From assembly GCA_030761205.1 (NCBI GenBank), contig JAULJL010000028.1, positions 20,201,001-20,265,000 on the forward strand: 64,000 nucleotides of DNA. The letters run 5' to 3'. Position 1 is the first letter of the stretch. Each line of letters opens with the position of its first letter. Shown here one piece after another: positions 23,822 to 34,398 of the stretch. The notes below the pieces were generated by a model that was not told the DNA's origin, searched no databases, and was given only the letters and a program-made list of their open reading frames with translations. This DNA comes from Fremontodendron californicum. Taxonomy: Eukaryota > Streptophyta > Magnoliopsida > Malvales > Malvaceae. The position numbers were made by a program, and so were the translations under genes.

Positions 23822-24500
23822 CACTACAAACAAATTGCCATATAGTGACGGTCCAAAAAGCGTTGGTAAAACTCCAAAATCCGTCGCTAAAAGTCCTAAA
23901 ACTCTATACCGACGGTCAAAATGACTATTCCGACAAAAACTTAAGCGACGGTAAAACCCTCATCGGTATAGACCTATACCGACGGAAAAGGTGACTGTCG
24001 GAATAGAATGTATAACCTATACCGACGGTTTTAGGTGTCACTAATGTTACTACCGTCGGTATAGCCTATGTTGGGATAACCCGTTTTGCTTTTACCTATA
24101 CCGACGGATTTTGTATCCGTCGGTATAGATACCGCATCTATACCGACGGCTTTTGTATCCGTCGATATAGATACCGTATCTATACCGACGGCTTTTGTAT
24201 CCGTCGATATAGATATCGCATCTATACCGACGGCTTTTGTACCCGTAGGTATAGATACCGTATCTATACGGACGGATTTTGTAGCCGTAGGTATAGATAC
24301 CGTATCTATACCGACGGATTTTGTTTCCGTCGGTATAGATACCATATCTATACCGACGGATTTTGTTTCCGTCGGTATAGATACCGTATCTATACCGACG
24401 GATTTTGTATCCGTCGGTATAGACACTATTGATATACATATACCGACGGTTTTTTTTTTTTTTTTTTGCGTCCGTCGGTATAGATTAAAATGTAAAATAT
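23822..24500. repeat. CACTA subterminal repeat array with 42-bp palindromic units
   Basis: After the terminal repeat come dispersed CCGTCGCTA/ACCGACGGT motifs. From about 24098 to 24428 there are eight tandem 42-bp units. Each unit is a hairpin: TATACCGACGGAT, a short T-rich loop, and its complement ATCCGTCGGTATA. In En/Spm-type elements such subterminal motifs bind the TNPA-type protein. Because the period is 14 codons, both strands stay open by chance (24031-24504 and 24086-24508); those frames are not genes. Confidence 0.8.
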
Positions 24501-25722
24501 ACAATTAACCTATAACGACAGTTTGTCGTAAATTTACTGACGATTTACTCGATCAGTATACTATACATTTTTTGTTGTTATATGAACTGTCAGTATAGAG
24601 GTGAGTAAAAATAATTTTTTTTTTATATTTTCAATTACTAATATTGATATATTTATAATTTAATCCAAGATAAGAAACCCATTATAAGAAAGTACAAAAT
24701 CCATTATAAGAAACTACAAAATATTTCATAATATTAAAAATAAAATTACAAATAAATTGTCTTAATTATATAACTTTTACAAGGTAAATAGAAGTCGCAA
24801 GCTAAAGTCATAATACAGTGAAATAAGCAATCCAAATCTCATTCCTATGGAGCAGCATCTGCATAAAATTGACAAATATTAACCAATGTGCAGCAATTAA
24901 GTAATGAAGTCAATATAGAAGAATAAAATAATCAAGTAGCTTACCATCTTCATATTCATTAACTTGATGACTAGAAGTTGAAGACCTTATTATTGGTGAC
25001 AAATTTGGAGCACTACTAGCATCAGGTACCTAAAAAGTATATGTTCTATCAATATATATTTATTGAATTAAGCTCAAAAGGTAAAAATATAATTAAATAA
25101 AAATAGTAAAAAGTTCTTCCTTTTCTTTCCTGTTACAGTTTAATGAAACCGACCAAAATAAACAAACTAAATTGTCCAAGAAGCTGTAAATGCAATAACT
25201 GTAAATAGAGATATCTTAGATGTTCATAACCAAAATCGACTTGATCCAATCGATTATGTCGATTATATCGATTCCAGACTTTGTCAATTCAATTTTCAAC
25301 AATGCATAACAATGAAGTGTCAACACAGTTTCAAACTTAGAAGATACAAGTTTTTAAGTGTCAAGAATACATAATAATTAACATTTCAACACAATAAAAG
25401 CTTAAGAGGAACAAGTTTAAGTGTTAACAACCTACAACCTAACTAAAAGAAAATAAAATCAAGTAAAAAATAAAGTCTTCGATTTGCATATCAAAGAATC
25501 ACATCCAACAGCCAACAAAACAACCACCAAGCAAATGAACCTCCCCAAGCCAACAGCGAACAGTCACTTACAAATATACATTCAGCTTAGTGATGGAACC
25601 TAGGCTTTGTAAAGAAGCAACTAGTTTCAACCTTCACTGTCCGACTATCAATGTCTCTCTCAATTGGTAAAAGATAGAGACAGTAATTTCACTGCAAAAT
25701 GGGCCAAAGATTCCGCACACAG

Positions 25723-27785
25723 TGATAACTCGTATAATTATATAGTTTTTAGTTATGTTTTATTATTGTTTTGTGTCAAATACGAGTTATTATTGTTTAG
25801 TCTAATTGTGTTTATGATCTTTTATATTTTTATGTAATTTGGTGTTTTTCACAAGTTTCTTTGAGTCATTTCAGATTACTAGAATTAAGGGCAAATCCAG
25901 TTCAGTTCCAGTTCCGACACCTTTTGCCATATCAGCTATATCTGGAGTTTCACTAAAGCAATAAGGCTGAAATTTTAACCGTGCAAAGTTAAGAGCATAT
26001 CTATCTTTTTCATGTTTTACACTTCTTGAAACGGAGTCGTTTTCCCTAGCGAAATCAACCATCAAGTTGGCTGATGTGCAATGACGTCTGTCCTGAGCAG
26101 TTTTCGCATTTTGACCATATCGTCCGATACACATCAGCAAATGAGCTGATTCCAACGGATATGGATCACTAACTGATAGGGGAACATTTGTCTAGAAGAC
26201 CATGTGATCAGATAAAGCCTCCAATATTGAAGAAATCGACCATCAAGTTGGCTGATGTGCAATGACGTCTGTGCTGACCTGTTTTCGTATTTTGCCCATA
26301 TCTTCTTCTCCACATCAGCAAATGAGCTGATTCCAACGGCTATGAATCAGTAACTCATAGGGGAACATTTTTCTAGAAGACCATGTGATCAGATCAGGCC
26401 TCCCAGATTGACAAAATCGACCATCAAGTTGGCTGATCAAAATGGTCATACAATATGACGAAAATTGTTAGAAAAATGCACCCACCTATTATACCTACCT
26501 TTGAAATTTGTAAAGCTTGTCTCTTGTCATTTAGCCCTCCAAAATGTGTATAAATAGAGGGCCTTGGATGATTGTAGAGGATCATATTGTACATAGGTAG
26601 GATATTAGCCATTGTAATAAAATTCTCTAAGTTTTCTTCTTCTTTCTTTTCTCTAGTTTTCTTTTTCTTTAGAAAGAGCAAGAGGTTGGATAGTTAATAT
26701 TCTTCTTCTTCTTTCTTTCTTTCTTTCTTTTATTTTCTTCTTAGATTCTATTTAATTTTATGTTTATAATGCCTATGCTAGGCTAAACTTCTATTTGGTT
26801 AAGGGTGATTTCAAAGCCCTAGACATGTTTTGTGATTGATTTTCAGATTCTATCTATCATTAATTTTCTATCAAAGTTGCTTATGTTCTTCTACAAGAAT
26901 TGTTCATGATGTTGTCTTGATTTATTTAGGTGTACAACTAGATAGATCTTGATAATTATCTATTGCTAGTTTAGGAGTCTTGATCCGTGTAATTGTCTTG
27001 ATTTCCTATTCATAAGTGGCAATTTGTGATTAATGATTATGGTCAAGTTTTCAATAATTGCAAAGTGGAACATAACCTAAGTTGAACAATCCGAGCTTAT
27101 GTGTTTGTTGCTTAGATCAACCTATCTTTCTCATCATAAAGCTGCCATTAAATTGAATTTAGAGAGCTTATTCTAGGTTGTTTAATGGTTAGAGATTAAA
27201 TAGAGAGCTTGTTCTATTTAACGACAAACTAAGGAAAGATTGGGGTAACAGAGCTTGTTGTTATCTACGGTTGTTAACTTTGATAGTTGGTTGATATTGA
27301 TAGATCTGAAATTGATTCTTAATGATGTCTAGTGGTGGAGAATGAAACCTTAACCATATTTTTCATATTTAATTCTTCTTACTTACTTGTTTTCTTACTT
27401 TTAGTTTGCTTAGTTTTTTATATTTATTTTTATTGGCTGGTTATACCGCCTAATTTGTATATTAACTTTGTTTTATTTTTATTGGCTGGTTATACCGCCT
27501 AATTTAGTATATATATTTTTATTGGCTGGTTATACCACCTAATTTAGTATATATATTTTTATTGGCTGGTTATACCGCCTTGCATCTTATTCTTATTATT
27601 TACTTAGTTTAAATCTGGCTTCAAAAACCCTTTTTCTTTTATTGTTTTCTTTGAACGTAAGTTATAAACTAATAACTCATAAATTAAAACCCAATCCCTG
27701 AGGACTCGACCCTTGCTAACTACTATACTTACAATTGATCTTTTTAGTGCAAGGTTAAATAAGATACACTCTTTTGGGTGCATCA
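25723..27785 (+). repeat. A1 5' LTR
   Basis: TGATAACTCG...GGGTGCATCA. U3 contains two tandem units of about 181 bp (26051-26231 and 26232-26412) plus a partial third. The 3' part contains four copies of a 'GGCTGGTTATACCGCCTAATTTAGTATA' minisatellite at about 27430-27583. Confidence 0.92.
26549..26556 (+). promoter_or_regulatory. TATA box of the family A LTR promoter
   Basis: TATAAATA in the context AAATGTGTATAAATAGAGGGCC, the best core promoter in the LTR. It is conserved in every family A copy and in the family B LTR. Transcription would be expected to start about 30 bp downstream, which places the R region near 26585. Confidence 0.6.
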
Positions 27786-27791
27786 AATTTT

Positions 27792-27808
27792 TGGCGCCGT
27801 TGCCGGGG
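27792..27808 (+). other. Primer binding site, tRNA-Asp(GUC), element A1
   Basis: TGGCGCCGTTGCCGGGG, complementary to the 3' end of plant tRNA-Asp, 6 bp after the 5' LTR. Confidence 0.9.
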
Positions 27809-27928
27809 ATTGCTTTCTTTAGTTTATTTGTTACTTGGTTTATTCTTATTTTCAGTTCTAATTAGTTTTATTTTCTTGTACATACAAGTTTTTCTTTTCA
27901 AATTTAAAAAAAAAAAAAAAAAAAAACA

Positions 27929-28867
27929 ATGGAATTGAGCAATCTAACACTTGAAGAGTTGGTCGCATACATGAACATGGAGAATCAACAAGCCAATCTC
28001 ACCTCCCTAGTTCAACAATTGCCCATGGGAGGATGTCAAGGCCATCAAGTGTTCCAAGACCAACAGTATGATCATTACTCAAACACTTACCATGAGGGAT
28101 GGTGGGATCATACTAATTATGGCTACTCGAAAATTTACCAAGAAGTAGATCCTTATGCCAATTACACTCATCCATCTAGCTTCAATCAATCATGGTCTCA
28201 AGAACCAGATCTTTTTCAACCACCACATATGACTCAAAACTCAGGTACTTCTTTAAAAGATCTTGTCTATTCTCTTGTTACTGATACATTGCAATTTCAA
28301 CAGGAAACAAGGGCAAGCATCCAGAGTTTGGAAAAGCAAATGATCCAATTGACTAGTAGTATGGTGGGATGGGTAGCACAAAGATCTGAAGAACTCCCTG
28401 CCCAAACGATGATTAACCCAAAGGAGAATGCTACGATTGTGACCTTGAGGAATGAGGAACAAGATGAGGATGAGACAAAATTAGAGATGGATTCTATTCT
28501 TGAGGATAATGAAGCCACAAATCCAAATAAGAGTATTTCGGCACCTGAGGTAACGTTTAAGGTTCCACTTTTTACTAATGTTTCTTCTCCACCTTTTCCT
28601 AGTAGATTTGCAAAGTTCATGGAGGAAGAACATGAACAACACATGCCAGAAACCTTAAACAACTTGTTTGTGGATGCCATTCAACAAGTATCAAAATATG
28701 CTCCATTCCTCGATGAGATATGCACCACAAAGGATGATGGAATAATACTTGTAATGGAGAATGCATCCACTGTTGTGCAAAGAAAGCTTCCTCTCAAACG
28801 CATTAATTTGGAAAATTTCATGTATGAGCCTGACAAGCCTAAAAAGCCAAGAAGGGGTGTTGGTTAG
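27929..28867 (+). CDS. gag-derived ORF of family A element A1 (312 aa)
   Basis: Sole long frame of A1, starting 121 bp after the primer binding site. It has the same architecture as the ORF at 2434-3372: a Gln/Tyr/His/Trp-rich N-terminus, a helical segment IQSLEKQMIQLTSS, the post-knuckle block NPKENATIVTLRN, an acidic stretch, and the gag-protease linker FVDAIQQVSKYAPFLDEICT. It ends in a basic tail KKPRRGVG. The capsid core and zinc knuckle are missing. Non-autonomous plant elements that keep only part of gag (TR-GAG or LARD-like) have this form. Whether the protein helps packaging or is translated at all cannot be told from sequence. Confidence 0.75.
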   Translation: MELSNLTLEELVAYMNMENQQANLTSLVQQLPMGGCQGHQVFQDQQYDHYSNTYHEGWWDHTNYGYSKIYQEVDPYANYTHPSSFNQSWSQEPDLFQPPHMTQNSGTSLKDLVYSLVTDTLQFQQETRASIQSLEKQMIQLTSSMVGWVAQRSEELPAQTMINPKENATIVTLRNEEQDEDETKLEMDSILEDNEATNPNKSISAPEVTFKVPLFTNVSSPPFPSRFAKFMEEEHEQHMPETLNNLFVDAIQQVSKYAPFLDEICTTKDDGIILVMENASTVVQRKLPLKRINLENFMYEPDKPKKPRRGVG

Positions 28868-29170
28868 GTTCAAAACATTAACTCAAGTGTTAATTGGGAA
28901 GGCAACCCAATTAAAGAAGAAATTGCCAACCTTCCATATTCAGATTTGCTTTCTCTTTCTCTTTCTTTTCCTTTTTCTTTTCTTTTCTTTTATTATTTTT
29001 ATTTTTATTGTTTTTATTTTTATTTTTTATGTTTACTTGTTAATTTTTGTTTAGTATTTTAGGATTATTTAGGTTGCATGAGTTTGTTTTGTTTTGAGTC
29101 TTAGTTGTTCCTATTCTTATGTTATTAGTTCTTTTCTCTTACACATGATTCTTTCATTTGGGTTAATAGA

Positions 29171-29210
29171 CTTACATTGAGGACAATGTAAGAATTAAGT
29201 GTGGGGGGAA
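29171..29210 (+). other. Stem-loop followed by polypurine-like G run in A1
   Basis: CTTACATTG AGGA CAATGTAAG is a perfect 9-bp stem with a 4-nt loop, followed at once by AATTAAGTGTGGGGGGAA, very like the true polypurine tract. A second G-rich tract, AAGTGTGGGGGAGG, is near 29854. The module recurs in A4 and B. Confidence 0.6.
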
Positions 29211-30750
29211 TGATTTAGGATTTCTTTTATTTTTGTCTACTATTTTTTTTTATGAGTCTTTATTATTATTATTTTTAGTGTGTTTTAGTTCCTTTTTAAT
29301 ACAATGATGAGATATGAATTGCATAAGTCTAAAACAGATTTATTAGTGAGAAGATTTTCATGAGAATTGAACTTGATATCAATCTTTTTATGAGCCAATG
29401 TTAATATGATATGTTGATTGAGAAAGAAGCATGTTTAGACTTAATCTGACTTGTATAATCATCCTTGTGAGTTTTTGAGCCTATAATGATTGATGCATTA
29501 TACAAATCAATCTAATTTCTTTCTTGAGTGCTCTTATGATTACATGATTCTCTAGAACTTGCTTTAAACCATTTGAGACTATATTGATGCATGTAACAAC
29601 ATGAATATGATAGAGGCATTAGGACTTTTTAACTAGGGCCAAACAGCCATCCCTTATTGATGTTCCAAGAGAACATCCCTCTAGTGAACCAATTTGAGCC
29701 TACATTGAATAAGCTATTTATTTGGTAACCACATCTTACACCTAGCCTAAACACATTTATATCTTTACCCTTGTTCTAAAGATGGACTAGAATGTTTGAG
29801 ACATATTGCAAAAACAAGGGATATTTTTTGAAAATTTGGGTTAGAACAAAAGATAAGTGTGGGGGAGGAGAAAGGCAAAAGTCAAGAGAAAAATAGAGGG
29901 AATATTGCCAAATACATTCCTATGTGAAATTTTTTTTTTTTTTTTGAATAATCTCTTGAACTTCTAGTTAAAGAAAAGAAAAAGATGTTCGAAAGTTGGT
30001 TAGAATGAAGTAAAGGCTCAACATGAAATATTCAGCCTATGTGATTATGTACTTCTAAAGAATATTGAGAAAGTTTTATCTGCAAAATCTTATTTTGTCT
30101 CTAAATTCTATGAAGTCTTTGGAATGTTTGTGATATCTTTTCCTTTTTATTCTTTAACCACATTATTACCTCTTGGCCCCATTACAACCTTGATTAAAGA
30201 CCTCTTGATTTATGAAGTTGCATGATCTTTTAGTGGAGAATAGGTAGACAAGCAAGCATATGGTAGAACTATTTTCATGAGATTGATTGAGTGTAAACAC
30301 TTTACCACTACTTTAAAGAGTGAAAATCATGAGAGTATCCCATATGAGAAGTTGAGATTAAGTTTGAATGTACACTATTTTGATTGAAATATGTTATGTT
30401 AATATTGGCTTAACTCAAACAATTTACATTCAAGCATGATTTTTTGTGAAATTCTTTAAGCTATTGATTAGTTTATAAGACTTGTTCAAAGATTGTCTCT
30501 AATTTATATTGAAAGGAATAGGAGTAAATATTTTTAGTATATGTAGTTTATTTATATTTTAGTTTTTCAATGTTTGTGGGTATCGTTCTAGTAAACCCTC
30601 ACGAGACTAAACTCGTCCACTAGGGACACCTAGGGGTTTAAAGGCTTGTGTCACATGCTAAGTGCCACCGTGATTTCCTACGAAAATGGATTAGATTAGA
30701 TTTTCTTATTTTATTTTTATTGAGTCGTTGCTAGGGACTAGCAACAATCT

Positions 30751-30763
30751 AAGTGTGGGGGTG
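30751..30763 (+). other. Polypurine tract of A1
   Basis: AAGTGTGGGGGTG immediately before the 3' LTR at 30764. Confidence 0.8.
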
Positions 30764-32827
30764 TGATAACTCGTATAATTATATAGTTTTTAGTTATGTT
30801 TTATTATTGTTTTGTGTCAAATACGAGTTATTATTGTTTAGTCTAATTGTGTTTATGATCTTTTATATTTTTATGTAATTTGGTGTTTTTCACAAGTTTC
30901 TTTGAGTCATTTCAGATTACTAGAATTAAGGGCAAATCCAGTTCAGTTCCAGTTCCGACACCTTTTGCCATATCAGCTATATCTGGAGTTTCACTGAAGC
31001 AATAAGGCTGAAATTTTAACCGTGCAAAGTTAAGAGTCATATCTATCTTTTTCATGTTTTACACTTCTTGAAACGGAGTCGTTTTCCCTAGCGAAATCAA
31101 CCATCAAGTTGGCTGATGTGCAATGACGTCTGTCCTGAGCAGTTTTCGCATTTTGACCATATCGTCCGATACACATCAGCAAATGAGCTGATTCTAACGG
31201 CTATGGATCAATAACTGATAGGGGAACATTTGTCTAGAAGACCATGTGATCAGATAAAGCCTCCAATATTGAAGAAATCGACCATCAAGTTGGCTGATGT
31301 GCAATGACGTCTGTGCTGACCTGTTTTCGTATTTTGCCCATATCTTCTTCTCCACATCAGCAAATGAGCTGATTCCAACGGCTATGAATCAGTAACTCAT
31401 AGGGGAACATTTTTCTAGAAGACCATGTGATCAGATCAGGCCTCCAAGATTGACAAAATCGACCATCAAGTTGGCTGATCAAAATGGTCATACAATATGA
31501 CGAAAATTGTTAGAAAAATGCACCCACCTATTATACCTACCTTTGAAATTTGTAAAGCTTGTCTCTTGTCATTTAGCCCTCCAAAATGTGTATAAATAGA
31601 GGGCCTTGGATGATTGTAGAGGATCATATTGTACATAGGTAGGATATTAGCCATTGTAATAAAATTCTCTAAGTTTTCTTCTTCTTTCTTTTCTCTAGTT
31701 TTCTTTTTCTTTAGAAAGAGCAAGAGGTTGGATAGTTAATATTCTTCTTCTTCTTTCTTTCTTTCTTTCTTTTATTTTCTTCTTAGATTCTATTTAATTT
31801 TATGTTTATAATGCCTATGCTAGGCTAAACTTCTATTTGGTTAAGGGTGATTTCAAAGCCCTAGACATGTTTTATAATTGATTTTCAGATTCTATCTATC
31901 ATTAATTTTCTATCAAAGTTGCTTATGTTCTTCTACAAGAATTGTTCATGATGTTGTCTTGATTTATTTAGGTGTACAACTAGATAGATCTTGATAATTA
32001 TCAATTGCTAGTTTAGGAGTCTTGATCCGTGTAATTGTCTTGATTTCCTATTCATAAGTGGCAATTTGTGATTAATGATTATGGTCAAGTTTTCAATAAT
32101 TGCAAAGTGGAACATAACCTAAGTTGAACAATCCGAGCTTATGTGTTTGTTGCTTAGATCAACCTATCTTTCTCATCATAAAGCTGCCATTAAATTGAAT
32201 TTAGAGAGCTTATTCTAGGTTGTTTAATGGTTAGAGATTAAATAGAGAGCTTGTTCTATTTAACGACAAACTAAGGAAAGATTGGGGTAACAGAGCTTGT
32301 TGTTATCTACGGTTGTTAACTTTGATAGTTGGTTGATATTGATAGATCTGAAATTGATTCTTAATGATGTCTAGTGGTGGAGAATGAAACCTTAACCATA
32401 TTTTTCATATTTGATTCTTCTTACTTACTTGTTTTCTTACTTTTAGTTTGCTTATTTTTTATATTTATTTTTATTGGCTGGTTATACCGCCTAATTTGTA
32501 TATTAACTTTGTTTTATTTTTATTGGCTGGTTATACCGCCTAATTTAGTATATATATTTTTATTGGCTAGTTATACCGCCTAATTTAGTATATATATCTT
32601 TATTGGCTGGTTATACCGCCTTGCATCTTATTCTTATTATTTACTTTAGTTTAAATCTGGCTTCAAAAACCCCTTTTCTTTTCTTGTTTTCTTTGAACGT
32701 AAGTTATAAACTATTAACTTATAAACTAAAACCCAATCCCTGAGGACTCGACCCTTGCTAACTACTATACTTACAATTGATCTTTTTAGTGCAAGGTTAA
32801 ATAAGATACACTCTTTTGGGTGCATCA
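30764..32827 (+). repeat. A1 3' LTR
   Basis: Near-identical to the 5' LTR (25723-27785) by line-by-line comparison. Differences seen include a one-base indel in AAGAG(T)CATATC and scattered substitutions. Confidence 0.92.
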
Positions 32828-32832
32828 CACAG

Positions 32833-34398
32833 TGACCCGGACTAATGCAAGGTAGGTTCTTTCCGACTAGCAAATAAGGAAGTAAACAGATGAGAAAAAT
32901 CACAAGGGTAGATGCCTACAAGGTAAAACATGTACTCATTTTCCTACTTAAAGCCTACAGCATACTCATAGTGAAGTTTACCTCGACAACGAAGCTAAAC
33001 TAAATCTGTCCTCAGCCAAAAGACATTAATAGTCATATAACTTGTGTTGAATTTGAAGTGTGAAAGACATAAAGTACTGATTTCAGTGAGTTGGCTTGTC
33101 AATTTTAGGAGTCCATTAGTTCAACAAACGTGAAAAGGCTTGCACAAAAGGTTTCCATGGTGGAACTAGCAGGTGCCTCCTTATAAGTGAGGCATTAGAA
33201 ATTACCAGTACTATAGTAGAATTTACGTTATTATAAAGTACAGTGGGTAATAACTTTCCAAGTTTGCTAAACAATGTGGAGATGAAAGAGAAATAGTAAA
33301 GTTAGCAGATGTTTTACCTGTTTTCTAACAATCAAGCTATTCACCAAATATGATCTATACATCTCTAGAAAGCAAATAATTCAGAAAATTGGGAGGTCAA
33401 TAGATGACTATACCTGTACAGAATAAGCCCTTATCTAGTTATCTTGAATGAATCAACCCAAAATTTTCATTTTTCATAGTGATTGGGTGAAGAGAAACTA
33501 AAATGTGTAATTTGGGATATTGTAGGCATCTCATTAGTAAATAATCATTAACATCGTGATGCTATCATGTAGGCTAAATTTAACTTGAAACATAGGATAC
33601 CTATAAAGCAAATAAGTGCATAGAGATGCCTTGCCATAGCCATACATGACACTACATACAACGAGCCCAAATGACTTGAGAAAATGAATCCTATCAGTCG
33701 TTTCACCCATGCGTACCAACCAAGGGTTCCTTTCCATTTTGAAGTTTTGTTTCATGAGCGTGCCCAACGAAATGCTTATTTACTATACTATACTATAAAT
33801 TCTAACAGCTGTCCATATAAAATATGTTTCATGATTGTAAGGCTGTCCCAAGCAACAAAGTACTTGGTTAAAAAGACAAGAAAAAAAACACATCTACGTT
33901 CTCGTTCAAGACTTACTCGAACTATTACTCAACAAAGAATAAGGACTTTGGAGTGGTGTACTAAGACTAAACAAAACAGTATATATATATATATATATAT
34001 ATATATGGAAGTATAACCAAGTAGTTTAATGAGTTGTTGCCTTGTTTGGAGCATGAAGATGAAAAAGACCTAATTATCTAGTTCAGAATCAGAACGCAGA
34101 AGAACTGAAATTACCTTTATTTTTTTGGGACACTAACTTATCTAAGATTAAGAACAAATACGAGAACGATAGTAAAAAAAATGGTATGAAAATCATCCCT
34201 ATACATACAACTTTATCTGCAACCTATTCTTATTTCAAGTTCCACAATCCTACCACAATCAAGCAACATACCTAACCTAGATATTATGTGAAAGATGATC
34301 TACATTTCAAGTTCCACAATCCTACCACAATGAAGCTGATGAATATATTTGAAAAGATGAATTTATTCTACATTAACGCTGCTATAGAAATATATTAC
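32833..34398 (-). other. Remainder of the large intron of the CACTA Transposase_24 gene
   Basis: Non-coding sequence between the A1 insertion and the exon ending at 34399. Contains a (TA)n microsatellite at about 33979-34005. Frames at 33534-33767 and 33684-34016 have no recognisable domain. Confidence 0.55.

Larger units (their letters stand above)
25723..32827 (+). mobile_element. Family A LTR retrotransposon A1, complete, non-autonomous
   Basis: LTRs at 25723-27785 and 30764-32827 (2063 and 2064 bp) differ by only a handful of changes by eye. The target duplication CACAG is at 25718-25722 and 32828-32832. The tRNA-Asp binding site is at 27792-27808 and the polypurine tract AAGTGTGGGGGTG at 30751-30763. 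The 2978-bp internal region encodes one gag-derived ORF (27929-28867) and no protease, polymerase or integrase, so it must be mobilised in trans. It is inserted in an intron of the CACTA Transposase_24 gene. Confidence 0.92.

Noticed and set aside
24031..24508. Two overlapping repetitive frames of 140 and 157 aa on opposite strands
   Set aside because: They come from the 42-bp (14-codon) palindromic CACTA subterminal array, which keeps several frames open by periodicity alone.
26424..26681. 85-aa frame with a Lys-rich start that recurs in each family A LTR (also near 195, 31466, 41803, 46497)
   Set aside because: It is antisense to the LTR, overlaps the TATA box region, and its recurrence is due to LTR copying.
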